From positions 434,001-498,000 of the forward strand of contig NZ_JAKLTR010000001.1 in NCBI RefSeq assembly GCF_022012415.1: a stretch of DNA of 64,000 nucleotides, given 5' to 3'. The position numbers were made by a program, and so were the translations under genes. The notes beneath the pieces were generated by a model, which saw nothing but the letters and a program-made list of their open reading frames with translations, made no database searches and was not told the origin of the DNA. The stretch's first letter is position 1; every line of letters starts with the position of its first letter. This DNA is from Terrimonas ginsenosidimutans. GTDB taxonomy: Bacteria > Bacteroidota > Bacteroidia > Chitinophagales > Chitinophagaceae. Shown piece after piece: positions 26,380 to 35,795 of this stretch.

Positions 26380-27345
26380 ATGGCTGTTTCCGTTAAACAG
26401 ATCGCGCTGCAAACGATTGGCCTGGAAGCCCAGGCAATAGCAGATCTCCGGTCTCACATCAATGAAGACTTTGAAAAAGCTGTTTCGGCCATTGCTGGTT
26501 GTAAAGGGCGCATTGTGATAAGTGGCATTGGAAAGAGCGCTGTAATTGCACAAAAGATCGTGGCAACTTTCAATTCGACCGGGACGCCATCTATCTTCAT
26601 GCACGCGGCAGACGCCATCCATGGTGACCTAGGGATCGTACAACAGGATGATATCGTTATTGTTATAAGCAAAAGTGGAGAAAGTCCGGAAATAAAATTG
26701 CTTATTCCCCTGCTCAGAAACTTTGGAAACACTATCATAGCTATGGTAGGCAATATCCAATCTTTTCTGGCTAAACAGGCACAGATAATACTTGACACAA
26801 CCGTCAGCCAGGAAGCATGCCCGAACAACCTGGCCCCAACATCCAGCACAACGGCACAGCTCGTAATGGGAGACGTTCTCGCTGTCTGCCTGATGGAGTT
26901 AAAAGGCTTTCGTTCAGAAGATTTTGCAAAATTCCACCCAGGTGGAACTCTTGGTAAAAAACTATACCTACGGGTATCAGATCTTTATCCATCAAACGAA
27001 AAACCCATGGTCAAGCCTGATCAGCCCCTGCAGGAAGTGATCATGGAAATGACGCAAAAACGACTGGGAGTTACAGCGGTGGTAGACGGCAAACAGCATC
27101 TCCTCGGAATAATTACGGACGGCGACCTTAGGAGAATGCTTCGCAATAATATCAGGTTTGACGACAAAATAAAAGCGGCCGATATTATGACAAAAGCTCC
27201 AAAAACGATCGCACCGGGCGAACTCGCGGTCCAGGCACTTGATATATTGCGAAAAAATGAGATTACACAACTGGCAGTAATCGAAAACGGAGCCTATCTT
27301 GGCATTATACATTTACACGACCTTATAAAAGAAGGCATCATTTAA
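26380..27345 (+). CDS. kdsD: Arabinose-5-phosphate isomerase KdsD (KpsF/GutQ family)
   Basis: Converts ribulose-5-phosphate to arabinose-5-phosphate, the first step to Kdo for LPS. The 321 residues comprise a SIS domain (about 30-190; ISGIGKSAVIAQKIVATFNSTGTPS and VISKSGESPEIKLLIP) and two CBS domains (about 205-321; LGVTAVVDGKQHLLGIITDGDLRR and TQLAVIENGAYLGIIHLHDL). The start ATG and length fit the family. It is followed 29 bases later by manC on the same strand. kdsB, a later enzyme of the pathway, is at 40.8-41.5 kb in this window. Confidence 0.93.
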   Translation: MAVSVKQIALQTIGLEAQAIADLRSHINEDFEKAVSAIAGCKGRIVISGIGKSAVIAQKIVATFNSTGTPSIFMHAADAIHGDLGIVQQDDIVIVISKSGESPEIKLLIPLLRNFGNTIIAMVGNIQSFLAKQAQIILDTTVSQEACPNNLAPTSSTTAQLVMGDVLAVCLMELKGFRSEDFAKFHPGGTLGKKLYLRVSDLYPSNEKPMVKPDQPLQEVIMEMTQKRLGVTAVVDGKQHLLGIITDGDLRRMLRNNIRFDDKIKAADIMTKAPKTIAPGELAVQALDILRKNEITQLAVIENGAYLGIIHLHDLIKEGII

Positions 27346-27374
27346 CCAAATCCTGATTTTACTTCACATTCACT

Positions 27375-28457
27375 ATGAACAAACATCACTACGTTGCAAT
27401 CATGGCCGGCGGAATCGGCAGCCGATTCTGGCCAATGAGCAGAACCAATTATCCAAAACAATTCCTGGACATTCTGGGCACCGGTAAGACACTGATTCAG
27501 CAAACGTTCGACCGCTACAAACATCTCGTGCCCGAAGAGAATATATATGTTGTGACATCCGCCGAATATGTGGATCTGGTAAAACAACAGCTCGAAACAA
27601 TTCCCCATGAAAACATCGTTGCCGAACCATCCCGGAAAAATACAGCACCTTGCGTTGCATATATTTCCTTTAAGATCGCACAAAAAGATCCGAAGGCGCT
27701 GATGATGGTAGCACCTGCAGATCATCTTGTTCTTGACATTAATGCATTCGTGGCAACCGCTACCAAAGCGCTCGATTTCGTGGATAACATCAACGCACTT
27801 GTAACTATCGGTATCAAACCAACATACCCGAACACCGGATATGGCTATATCCAGCATGACGCACCGGAAGTTACCCCAGGTGTTTACAAGGTGAAAACCT
27901 TTACAGAAAAACCTAACCTGGAACTTGCCAAGACCTTCCTGTCCAGCGGAGATTTCCTGTGGAATGCCGGCATCTTTACCTGGAAAGTAAAAACGATCAT
28001 TGATTCGTTTGAAAAATTCCTTCCTGAAATGTATGAAGTATTTCATGCTGAAGAAAGCAAGTTCAATACTCCGGAAGAGAAAGAAGCTATCGATCGGATA
28101 TATCCGCAGTGTACCAACATTTCCATAGATTTCGGCATTATGGAAAAAGCAGACAATGTATACGTTATCCCTGCGTCATTTGAATGGAGTGATCTCGGTA
28201 CCTGGAACAGTGCCTGGGAAAACATGGAAAAAGACTATTTCCAAAATGCAGTTGTAGGCAACTATGTAATGGTATACGACACAAAGAATACTATGGTACA
28301 TGTTCCGGATAACAAACTTGTCTTGCTCCAGGGTCTTGAAGGCTACATCGTGGTTGACACAAAAGATGTCCTCCTGATCTGTCAGAAAGATAAAGAACAG
28401 GAGATCAAGGAATATGTGGCAGAGATCAAAAGAAACAAAGGCGATCGTTTTTTATAA
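27375..28457 (+). CDS. manC: Mannose-1-phosphate guanylyltransferase
   Basis: Makes GDP-mannose from mannose-1-phosphate and GTP, feeding surface polysaccharide and GDP-fucose synthesis. The 360-residue protein begins with the nucleotidyltransferase signature MAGGIGSRFWPMSRTNYPKQF. PADHLVL and the metal/sugar-site segment FTEKPNLELAKTF follow, then FLWNAGIFTWK and the acceptor motif SFEWSDLGTWNS. It lacks the C-terminal isomerase domain of bifunctional ManC, as is usual in Bacteroidota. It is in tandem with kdsD upstream and a VOC gene nine bases downstream. Confidence 0.93.
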   Translation: MNKHHYVAIMAGGIGSRFWPMSRTNYPKQFLDILGTGKTLIQQTFDRYKHLVPEENIYVVTSAEYVDLVKQQLETIPHENIVAEPSRKNTAPCVAYISFKIAQKDPKALMMVAPADHLVLDINAFVATATKALDFVDNINALVTIGIKPTYPNTGYGYIQHDAPEVTPGVYKVKTFTEKPNLELAKTFLSSGDFLWNAGIFTWKVKTIIDSFEKFLPEMYEVFHAEESKFNTPEEKEAIDRIYPQCTNISIDFGIMEKADNVYVIPASFEWSDLGTWNSAWENMEKDYFQNAVVGNYVMVYDTKNTMVHVPDNKLVLLQGLEGYIVVDTKDVLLICQKDKEQEIKEYVAEIKRNKGDRFL

Positions 28458-28465
28458 AAAAATCT

Positions 28466-28813
28466 ATGTTCAAAAAACTCAGAACAGTTATCTACCATGT
28501 AAAAGACCTCGAAGGAGCTAAACAATGGTATACAAAAGCTACCGGAATAAATCCCTACTTTTCGGAGATATTCTATGTCGGGTTTGACATAAATGGGTTC
28601 GAACTTGGCCTCGACCCTGATATGAGCAATGTTGAACAGGGTAACCATACCGTTTCGTACTGGGATGTGGATGATGTATCGAAAGAAATTGAACATCTCC
28701 TTTCAATAGGCGCGAAACTGGTTCAGGACAAGACAAATGTTGGTGGAAACATCAATGTCGGAATTGTCGAGGACCCGTTCGGAAATCATTTGGGCCTGAT
28801 CGAAGGAGAATAA
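28466..28813 (+). CDS. VOC (glyoxalase/bleomycin-resistance fold) protein
   Basis: A 115-residue single-domain vicinal oxygen chelate protein. The two beta-alpha-beta-beta-beta units are visible: VIYHVKDLEGAKQWYTKATGINPYF, then DVSKEIEHLLSIGAKLVQ and VGIVEDPFGNHLGLIEGE. The family covers glyoxalases, dioxygenases and antibiotic-binding proteins; the substrate is not inferable. It starts nine bases after manC and is followed by a terminator, so it is the last gene of the kdsD-manC unit. Confidence 0.85.
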   Translation: MFKKLRTVIYHVKDLEGAKQWYTKATGINPYFSEIFYVGFDINGFELGLDPDMSNVEQGNHTVSYWDVDDVSKEIEHLLSIGAKLVQDKTNVGGNINVGIVEDPFGNHLGLIEGE

Positions 28814-28837
28814 AACGTCAAAATCTTGTTTTTACAC

Positions 28838-28863
28838 AACCTTGTTAACGCAAGGTTTTTTTA
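28838..28863 (+). terminator. Terminator of the kdsD-manC-VOC unit
   Basis: AACCTTG and CAAGGTT form a 7-bp stem with a six-base loop and a run of T (TTTTTTT). It sits 25 bases past the VOC stop and before the exonuclease start. Confidence 0.85.
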
Positions 28864-28885
28864 TTTTTATAGCACAAACTTTTAT

Positions 28886-29608
28886 ATGTCTCCTTATCCA
28901 TTACATAATATCCTGTTCGTCGATATAGAAACCGTTCCCCAATATCCGGGCTATGAACAGCTGGCAACTGAATGGAAAGAACTTTGGGGCAAAAAAGCCG
29001 AGATCCTTCTCCGAAACCGGGAAGATGAAACAATAGAAAGCATCTATGAACGCGCAGGTATATATGCAGAGTTCGGAAAGATCATCTGCATCAGCTGTGG
29101 AGTTATACAGGGAACAGGAAACGAAAGGAAACTGCTATTGAAATCATTTGCCGGCGATAGTGAACAGGTGCTGTTGCACGATTTCTCGGAGATGCTTCGA
29201 AAATGGGCGGGCAATGAAACAAAATACCTGTGTGCACATAACGGAAAAGAGTTCGACTTTCCTTATATGTGCCGCAGGATGATCATCAATGGTCTCCCCA
29301 TTCCAACAATTCTTAACTCAAGCGGGAAAAAACCCTGGGAGGTAAATTTTCTGGATACTATGGAACTCTGGAAGTTTGGAGATTTTAAAAACTATACCTC
29401 ACTAAACCTGCTCGCTACGGCCTTGTCCGTCCCTACACCGAAAGATGACATCGATGGAAGCATGGTCGGAGAAGTATACTGGAAAGAAAAAAATATAGAC
29501 CGGATCGTAAACTACTGTCAGAAAGACGTTGCTACAACTGTACAGGTATTTCTCAAAATGATGGGGGAAGTTTCAATTAAATCAAATAACATCGAGATCA
29601 AACAATAA
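28886..29608 (+). CDS. Predicted 3'-5' exonuclease (PolB-like, RNase H fold)
   Basis: A 240-residue DEDD-type exonuclease. The start at 28886 lies after a terminator; the longer frame would read through it. Exo motif I is ILFVDIETVP, Exo II is CAHNGKEFDFPYMCRRM, and Exo III is YCQKDVATTVQVF. The middle part has the family sequence NFLDTMELWKFGDFKNYTSLNLLA. Related proteins act in DNA repair or RNA processing, but no specific role is established. It heads a plus-strand run with a RidA gene 29 bases downstream. Confidence 0.87.
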   Translation: MSPYPLHNILFVDIETVPQYPGYEQLATEWKELWGKKAEILLRNREDETIESIYERAGIYAEFGKIICISCGVIQGTGNERKLLLKSFAGDSEQVLLHDFSEMLRKWAGNETKYLCAHNGKEFDFPYMCRRMIINGLPIPTILNSSGKKPWEVNFLDTMELWKFGDFKNYTSLNLLATALSVPTPKDDIDGSMVGEVYWKEKNIDRIVNYCQKDVATTVQVFLKMMGEVSIKSNNIEIKQ

Positions 29609-29637
29609 CGAAGATCTTAGATCATCAAAACACTATA

Positions 29638-30027
29638 ATGAAAAGAACAAACTATTCATCAGGTGCAAAATGGGAAGATATCGTCGGCTACAGCCGGGCA
29701 GTTAGAACAGGAAATACAGTTGAGATAACAGGAACAGTAGCAGTGAACGAAAATAATCAACTGGTCGGAGGAAATGACGCATATGAACAAACCAGGTTTA
29801 TACTTCAGAAAATAGAAAAGGTATTAGTGCAAACAGGGGCTTCGCTCAAAGACGTGGTCAGAACAAGAATGTTTGTCACAGACATTACCCGCTGGCAGGA
29901 ATATGGAAGAGCACATGGCGAAGTCTTTGCTGACATAAAACCGTGCACATCCATGATAGAAGTGAAAGGGCTTATAGAACCAGCATACCTGATAGAGATC
30001 GAAGCAACCGCAGTAATAACCGATTAG
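29638..30027 (+). CDS. RidA/YjgF-family protein
   Basis: A 129-residue trimer-forming protein of the RidA superfamily, which hydrolyses reactive imine/enamine intermediates. Features: VEITGTVAVNENNQLVGGNDAYEQTRFILQKIEKVL and the late signature PCTSMIEVKGLIEPAYLIEIEATA. A glutamate near the end replaces the arginine-centred signature of archetypal RidA, so it may belong to a Rid subgroup with a different activity. It lies in tandem between an exonuclease and a YjbR gene, with one base before the next start. Confidence 0.85.
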   Translation: MKRTNYSSGAKWEDIVGYSRAVRTGNTVEITGTVAVNENNQLVGGNDAYEQTRFILQKIEKVLVQTGASLKDVVRTRMFVTDITRWQEYGRAHGEVFADIKPCTSMIEVKGLIEPAYLIEIEATAVITD

Positions 30028-30028
30028 T

Positions 30029-30367
30029 ATGAATATAGAAACCCTGCAGGAATACTGCCTCTCCAAACCTGGAGCAGAAGAAACACTTCCCTTCGGTCCT
30101 GATACACTGGTTTATAAGATCAACGGCAAAGTATTTCTACTGGTAGGCCTTGAAAGCAACCCGCTTCAGTTCAATGTAAAATGTGATCCGGATACAGCTT
30201 TGGAACTCCGCGAAGAATACCCTTGTGTCCTTCCCGGATACCATATGAATAAGAAGCACTGGAATACGATCATAGTAGATGGATCCGTAGCAATGGCTAC
30301 ATTGAAACAATGGATCGATTGGTCTTATGATCTGGTAAAAGGTAAACCAAAAGCGAAGAAAAAATAA
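30029..30367 (+). CDS. MmcQ/YjbR-family protein
   Basis: A 112-residue protein with the YjbR double-wing fold. Typical segments: LQEYCLSKPGAEETLPFGPDTLVYKINGKVFLL, FNVKCDPDTALELREEY, and the signature GYHMNKKHWNTIIVDG. Members are small cytoplasmic proteins, some annotated as DNA-binding; the molecular role is not established. It begins one base after the RidA stop, so translational coupling is likely. The aminotransferase gene follows by 16 bases. Confidence 0.88.
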   Translation: MNIETLQEYCLSKPGAEETLPFGPDTLVYKINGKVFLLVGLESNPLQFNVKCDPDTALELREEYPCVLPGYHMNKKHWNTIIVDGSVAMATLKQWIDWSYDLVKGKPKAKKK

Positions 30368-30383
30368 CTATAAAAGAGAAAAC

Positions 30384-31532
30384 GTGTCAACATTCATATC
30401 CAAACTACCAGATACCGGAACCAGTATTTTCACAGTGATGAGTGCGCTTGCAAGTGAACATAATGCGGTTAATCTTGGCCAGGGATTTCCCGATTTCCCC
30501 ATGAACCAGGAATTGATTGGTCTTGTAGAAAAAGCAATGAAGGCAGGGTTCAACCAGTACGCGCCAATGCAGGGATATACACCGTTGCGAAATATCCTCT
30601 CTGAGAAAATTGCTTCGCTGTATTCAACAGCTGTTGACCCCGATTCTCAAATCACGATCACGCCGGGAGGAACCTATGCTATATATACAGCTCTTACGAC
30701 GATCCTTCGTCCGGGCGATGAAGTGATCATATTCGAACCAGCTTATGACAGCTATATCCCAAATGTTGTGGCGAACGGCGCAACGCCGGTACTGGTCAAC
30801 CTTCAATTTCCGGAATACAAAATAGACTGGGATGAAGTTGAAAAAAAGATCACTTCAAAAACGAAGATGATCATGTTAAATACGCCTCACAATCCTACGG
30901 GGGCTATTATATCCGACAACGATATTCAACGGTTGAGAAAGATTGTCTCAAATACAGGCATCTATATTCTCAGTGATGAAGTGTATGAACATCTGATATT
31001 CGATAATTCTAAACACTGCAGCATACTAAGGTATCCCGACCTCCTGGAAAGAAGCTTTGTCTGCTTCTCGTTCGGTAAAGTATATCATTGCACGGGTTGG
31101 AAACTGGGCTATATTGTCTCCTCACCATTATTGATGAAAGAATTCAGAAAACTTCATCAGTTCAATTGTTTCTCCTGCCATACACCCTCACAGGTTGCAC
31201 TTGCGCAATTTCTTGAAAATACTGAAGCATATACAAGCCTCGGAACTTTCCTTCAAAAGAAAAGAGACTATTTTATCAACCTGATGAGCTCAACCAGGTT
31301 TGACCTCCTCGACAGTAAAGGCAGCTACTTCATATGCGCCAGGTATGAAAGAATAAGTGATGAAAGCGACAAAGATTTTGCTGTCAGAATTACCAAAGAA
31401 TATGGTGTCGCTACCATTCCTGTGTCCGCATTCTATAGATCAGGAACAGACAATAAAGTCATCAGATTCTGTTTCGCGAAAAAGGAAGAAACCCTGGAAC
31501 AGGCAATTGAAAGATTGAATAAGATAAACTAA
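30384..31532 (+). CDS. PLP-dependent aminotransferase, methionine/kynurenine type
   Basis: A class I fold aminotransferase of 382 residues close to YbdL methionine transaminase. The GTG at 30384 is used. Key sites: LGQGFPDFP (about 31-39), NTPHNPTG (166-173), SDEVYEHLIF with D198, and the Schiff-base lysine K232 in SFGKVYHCTGWKLGY; the substrate-binding arginine is in VIRFCFAK. YbdL prefers methionine and aromatic amino acids with 2-oxo acids. It ends the plus-strand run 28886-31532, and is followed by a bidirectional hairpin facing nadA. Confidence 0.9.
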   Translation: MSTFISKLPDTGTSIFTVMSALASEHNAVNLGQGFPDFPMNQELIGLVEKAMKAGFNQYAPMQGYTPLRNILSEKIASLYSTAVDPDSQITITPGGTYAIYTALTTILRPGDEVIIFEPAYDSYIPNVVANGATPVLVNLQFPEYKIDWDEVEKKITSKTKMIMLNTPHNPTGAIISDNDIQRLRKIVSNTGIYILSDEVYEHLIFDNSKHCSILRYPDLLERSFVCFSFGKVYHCTGWKLGYIVSSPLLMKEFRKLHQFNCFSCHTPSQVALAQFLENTEAYTSLGTFLQKKRDYFINLMSSTRFDLLDSKGSYFICARYERISDESDKDFAVRITKEYGVATIPVSAFYRSGTDNKVIRFCFAKKEETLEQAIERLNKIN

Positions 31533-31552
31533 TGATCCTTCAGTAAAAAATA

Positions 31553-31590
31553 ACCGGATCCTCTTCAGAGAGATCCGGTCATCTTTTACT
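31553..31590. terminator. Bidirectional terminator between aminotransferase and nadA
   Basis: ACCGGATC and GATCCGGT with inner CTCT/AGAG pairing form a strong stem. T-rich sequence follows on the plus strand (ATCTTTT), and a run of T follows on the minus strand. Confidence 0.8.
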
Positions 31591-31609
31591 TATAAAAATG
31601 CTTCTATAA

Positions 31610-32620
31610 CTACAAACCAGCTTTAGCGCTGATCTCGAGCATGCGATCGATGGGCTTCTTAGCAGCAAGACGCAGCTCCTCATCCATATTAATGTCCGGA
31701 GTTTCATACTCCATACACAGGTACAGCTTCTCCAATGAATTCAACTTCATATGCGGACAATCATTGCAGGCACAACTATTAGTTGGTGGTGCTGGAATGA
31801 AAGTCTTACCAGGTGATGATTTCATCATCTGATGCAGAATACCGGTCTCTGTTGCCACAATAAACTCATTAGCAGGATCTGTCTGTGTAAACTTCAGGAG
31901 ACCCGTAGTGGAGCCTATATAGTCTGCAATGCGAAGTACGGGTTCCTCACATTCAGGGTGAGCAATAAACTTAGCGTTTGGATGTCGTTGCTTAAGCTTG
32001 GTGATCTTCTCCAGGCTAAAGATCTCATGAACCATGCAGGCACCGTTCCACAATAGCATATCCCTGCCGGTCACTTTGTTGATATAGCCACCAAGGTTCT
32101 TATCGGGTGCGAAAATGATCTTCTGATCTTTCGGAAAGCTATCCACAATGACCCTGGCATTACTGCTCGTCACAATCACATCGCTCAGCGCCTTGATACC
32201 TGCACTGCAGTTGATGTAACTGACAACGATATGATCCGGATGCTCTTCTTTGAATCGCTTGAATAAGGGAGGAGGACAGCTATCACTGAGGGAACAACCA
32301 GCCATCAGGTCGGGAATGACAACCTTTTTCGTTGGGTTAAGGATCTTGGCAGTCTCTGCCATGAAGTGTACTCCGGCGAAAACGATCATATCCGCAGTAG
32401 TCTTTTCAGCTTGTTGAGCCAAACCAAGACTGTCCCCGATGTAGTCCGCTACGTCCTGGATGTCTGGCTCCTGGTAGTAGTGTGCCAACACAACGGCATT
32501 CTTTTCCTTCTTCAACCTTTCGATCTCCGCGAAAAGATCAAGTGTCGGATCCAGATCGATGTCGAGGAAACCTCTTTGTTGAACTTTTTGTTTTGCCGCC
32601 GCGATTGTTGCTGTGTCCAT
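31610..32620 (-). CDS. nadA: Quinolinate synthase NadA
   Basis: A [4Fe-4S] enzyme that condenses iminoaspartate with dihydroxyacetone phosphate to quinolinate in de novo NAD synthesis. The 336-residue length is normal. Signatures: [72 protein letters not shown] and the Fe-S loop [13 protein letters not shown]. Cysteines in these last segments should ligate the cluster. nadB and nadC are not in the window. It is the minus-strand flank of the candidate origin region. Confidence 0.96.
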   Translation of the reverse strand: MDTATIAAAKQKVQQRGFLDIDLDPTLDLFAEIERLKKEKNAVVLAHYYQEPDIQDVADYIGDSLGLAQQAEKTTADMIVFAGVHFMAETAKILNPTKKVVIPDLMAGCSLSDSCPPPLFKRFKEEHPDHIVVSYINCSAGIKALSDVIVTSSNARVIVDSFPKDQKIIFAPDKNLGGYINKVTGRDMLLWNGACMVHEIFSLEKITKLKQRHPNAKFIAHPECEEPVLRIADYIGSTTGLLKFTQTDPANEFIVATETGILHQMMKSSPGKTFIPAPPTNSCACNDCPHMKLNSLEKLYLCMEYETPDINMDEELRLAAKKPIDRMLEISAKAGL

Positions 32621-33480
32621 AACCCGATTTTTTTGACTGCCTGATTGATTGGGGGAGCAATATTCCTTCAGCTTTCCCGATTTTTCAAATCAATTTTTTT
32701 TTAGCCCCCCTCTAGTTCTAATATTAATAATATAATATTTTATAAAAAAGAGTTTATTATTATTAGGGCTGTGAATTAGTGGATAACGTCCTCCTGCGAA
32801 ATTAGTCATTCATCGTAATCCACATTAAAAACAGAGAAATCCACATAATGTTTTAGCGAGTTTACTGTATTGTAGCTATGCTATCCACATGTTTGTTGAA
32901 AACAGTTCTGGAAAAATAGACCGGATAAGCGGAGGTGGATATGTGTGGATTAAGGTCGAACAAATGATGAATTACGGACCGGCCTGGTAGTACCCCGAGG
33001 GTGATCAACAACTTCTATCCTTAAAGTTCCATTTCATACTAACGTTTCACATTGGATTATTAACATCCGACAAAGGATATTCACAGGTTATTGTGGGTAA
33101 AAACCCGTTTTCGGATCAGGATTTTTACTAATAATAGCCTGTTTCAGAGCTTTTATTGAATAGCCAGGAGCCTTGACATACTTATCTTTTGATATACGTT
33201 ATCGGCTTTCTGTCCGGAAAAAGCTGCAAATTCCCGCAAGGGCTATTAATTCCGGCCATATTTCCTTTACTTGAGCCTTAATCAAGCAAAATGAAGGGGT
33301 TTTGTTGTGGTCAGGATAGTATCTGTCAGGAATCGTTCTGGAAATCTAATTTTTGGCTGGAAGCTTCGGAAATATGTTGCGAACAGACAGTTTGACAAGT
33401 CACTTTTAAGCGCCGAATTTAAGGTAGGCGAATCCTCCAAAAGCCTTGAAAAACTTGAGTTTTAGGCGGTTTTCCACAAT
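32621..33480. other. Candidate chromosomal replication origin (oriC) region
   Basis: An 860-base gap between divergent nadA and ppiD without any credible gene. Bases 32717-32763 are almost wholly A/T, fitting an unwinding element. Next to it lie DnaA-box-like nonamers with one mismatch to TTATCCACA or its complement: 32778-32786 AGTGGATAA, 32816-32824 TAATCCACA, 32881-32889 CTATCCACA, 32944-32952 TGTGGATTA, 33092-33100 TGTGGGTAA and 33470-33478 TTTTCCACA. A two-mismatch box is at 32837-32845. dnaN, mnmG and parS-like sites lie within 22 kb. Function is inferred; no exact box is present and hand-sampled GC skew was inconclusive. Confidence 0.6.
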
Positions 33481-33510
33481 TTGTTCATAAGCATAATTCC
33501 CCTATTTTTG
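33480..33510 (+). promoter_or_regulatory. Full Bacteroidota promoter of ppiD
   Basis: TTTG (33480-33483) and TATTTTTG (33503-33510) are separated by 19 bases, matching the -33/-7 arrangement TTG-N19-TAnnTTTG. It leaves a leader of about 25 bases before the ATG at 33541. Confidence 0.75.
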
Positions 33511-33540
33511 CCATCCGTTTTTTTAACCTTACATATTAAT

Positions 33541-35691
33541 ATGTCAGTAATTCAGAACATACAGGACAAGTATGCAAAACTAATGGCGGTTATCATCGCC
33601 CTCGCGCTTATCATTTTTGTCGTAATGCTAGCCTTTGAGAATGGAGGAAGTCTTTTCCGCGGCGGTAACACCACCGTTGTTGGTAAAGTAGATGGCAAAG
33701 AAATCGACTACAATTCAATTGAACCAAGAGTTAAACAACAGGAAGATGCCAACAGGCAACAGGGTTATCCTGCAGATATGGCCCGCCAGACTGCCCTTGA
33801 GCAGGTGTGGAGCCAGGAAGTAGGAAAGATCATCCTGGAAAGTGAAGCTGATAAATTGGGTATGCAGATCGGTAAGAAAGAATTAGGTGATATATTATAT
33901 GGTGCAAATCCACCTGAAGATCTTAAAAGAATGTTCTCTGATCCAAACACAGGAGTATATAATGCACAAAAAGCTAAACAGGACATCGATCAGATGCTGA
34001 AAGCGAAAACAACTCCCAAAGAGCAGAAAGCACAATTCAATACTTTCCTGAACTATCTGGAACTGATCCGGATCAACGATAAGTATAACTCTTTGCTGCT
34101 TAACACAACGAATTTCCCAAAATGGTTTATCGAAAAGCAAAATGCTGAAAATAGCCAGATCGCAAATATCTCCCTGGTGAGACAGGCATACAGCAGCATT
34201 CCTGACAGTGTTGTAAAAGTAACCGATAAGGAAGTCCAGGACTATATCAGCAAACATAAAGAACAGTTTAAACAGGAAGAAAGCCGCGCTATCTCTTATG
34301 TGTCTTTCAGTGCACTACCAACTGGTACTGACAGCTCTGCTGCACATGAAAGATTAATGCAGCTGAAACCTGGTTTTGACAGTGCTTCTAATATGCAGGA
34401 TTACCTGGAAGCGCAGGGTGTTGAAACATTCTACAATGGTTATATCAAAGGCGAGAAGATCCAGGTTCCTTCTAAAGATTCTATCATCCGTGTTCCGGTT
34501 GGTACAACTTACGGACCTTACATTGATGGTGGAAACTATTCAATCGCGAAACTCCTCGGTGCAAGAACACAACCTGATTCTGTAACGGTACGTCACATCC
34601 TTATTGCCACAGCGCAACAGGATCCTCAGACTGGCGCATTGACACCTGTAAGAGATTCGGCTTCTGCAAAGAAGATCATCGACAGTATCCGCACTGCAAT
34701 TAATACAGGTTCTAATTTCGATTCGCTTGTTGCACAGCTTTCCGAAGATCCGGGCAGCAAACAAACTGGTGGTAAATATGAGAACATGGTTTCAGGCCCA
34801 CCATTGGATGTAGCCTTTAACGAATTCATTTTCGGTAACCCGGTTGGTTCAAAAGGAATAGTAAAAACTGTATTCGGTTATCACTACATAGAGATCCTTT
34901 CTGCAAAAGGTGCTTCAACTGCTTATAAAATTGCTTATCTCGGAGTTCCTATCGAAGCCAGCAACGAAACAGACGGAAGTGCAAACAACGCAGCTTCACA
35001 ATTTGCAAGCTCAAGCCGCGACAAAAAAGCATTTGATGCCAATGCAGAAAAACTCCAGGCAAAAGGTATCAACAAAGCGTTTGCCCAGGATATCACCCCA
35101 ACTGCTTCGCAGGTAATGGGTCTTGGTTCTTCAAGAACATTTGTAAAAGCTATCTATGATGCAGATCTGGGCGATGTTCTGGATCCGATCAAAGTTGGTG
35201 ACAATTATGTTGTAGCACTGGTTACTGAAGTAAATGAGAAAGGTACACAGTCAGTTGCCAAATCACGTATGATGGTTGAACCTTTGCTCCGTAATCAAAA
35301 GAAAGCGGAAGAGATCACTAAAAAGATCGGTAACATCACCACACTCGAAGCTGCGGCAGCTGCCATGGGCAACCAACCAATTGAAAGAGCTGACAGTATC
35401 CGTATTTCAGGTATGCCGCCTTCACCACTGGTAAGCTCAGAGCCGAAAGTGTTGGGAGCAGCATTTAACCCTGCAAACAAAGGCAAGGTAGTTACACAGG
35501 CTATTCCTGGTAACAATGGAGTTTATGTTCTTCGTGTTGATAACGTATCTGCTACCGCGGTGGCTGATGCGAATGTTGCTGAACAGCGTAAGCAACGCTA
35601 TGAGCAGGCTAAAATGAGAGGTGCTGGCTACTACCAGCAAGCACTGATGCAAGCTGCCAATATCAAGGATAATCGCGCTAAGTTCTTCTGA
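33541..35691 (+). CDS. Membrane-anchored peptidylprolyl isomerase PpiD/SurA-like
   Basis: A 716-residue periplasmic folding factor. The start at 33541 gives an N-in helix (KLMAVIIALALIIFVVMLAF) shortly after a cytoplasmic stretch, as in PpiD. The large SurA_N-like helical part covers about 40-300. One clear parvulin (PPIC) domain lies at roughly 355-455 with TVRHILIATA, AINTGSNFDSLVAQLSEDPGSKQTGG and VFGYHYIEIL. A second, poorly conserved folding region follows. It probably helps outer-membrane proteins fold. The gene has a well-formed promoter and a strong terminator, so it is monocistronic. Confidence 0.92.
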   Translation: MSVIQNIQDKYAKLMAVIIALALIIFVVMLAFENGGSLFRGGNTTVVGKVDGKEIDYNSIEPRVKQQEDANRQQGYPADMARQTALEQVWSQEVGKIILESEADKLGMQIGKKELGDILYGANPPEDLKRMFSDPNTGVYNAQKAKQDIDQMLKAKTTPKEQKAQFNTFLNYLELIRINDKYNSLLLNTTNFPKWFIEKQNAENSQIANISLVRQAYSSIPDSVVKVTDKEVQDYISKHKEQFKQEESRAISYVSFSALPTGTDSSAAHERLMQLKPGFDSASNMQDYLEAQGVETFYNGYIKGEKIQVPSKDSIIRVPVGTTYGPYIDGGNYSIAKLLGARTQPDSVTVRHILIATAQQDPQTGALTPVRDSASAKKIIDSIRTAINTGSNFDSLVAQLSEDPGSKQTGGKYENMVSGPPLDVAFNEFIFGNPVGSKGIVKTVFGYHYIEILSAKGASTAYKIAYLGVPIEASNETDGSANNAASQFASSSRDKKAFDANAEKLQAKGINKAFAQDITPTASQVMGLGSSRTFVKAIYDADLGDVLDPIKVGDNYVVALVTEVNEKGTQSVAKSRMMVEPLLRNQKKAEEITKKIGNITTLEAAAAAMGNQPIERADSIRISGMPPSPLVSSEPKVLGAAFNPANKGKVVTQAIPGNNGVYVLRVDNVSATAVADANVAEQRKQRYEQAKMRGAGYYQQALMQAANIKDNRAKFF

Positions 35692-35710
35692 TAAAAGCGA
35701 TAAATAGTAG

Positions 35711-35745
35711 AAAAGGGCCTTGTCATTCGACAAGGCCCTTTTGTT
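35711..35745 (+). terminator. Terminator of ppiD
   Basis: AAAAGGGCCTTGTC and GACAAGGCCCTTTT form a perfect 14-bp stem with a four-base loop followed by T-rich sequence, 19 bases after the stop. Confidence 0.92.
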
Positions 35746-35770
35746 TTAAACAAACCCGGTGACCAGGTGT

Positions 35771-35778
35771 TATCTTTG
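35771..35778 (+). promoter_or_regulatory. -7 promoter box of the DUF2480 gene
   Basis: TATCTTTG matches TAnnTTTG, 17 bases before the ATG at 35796. The nearest TTG upstream is 27 bases away, too far for a standard -33 box. Confidence 0.4.
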
Positions 35779-35795
35779 TAATTAAATCACTGGAA

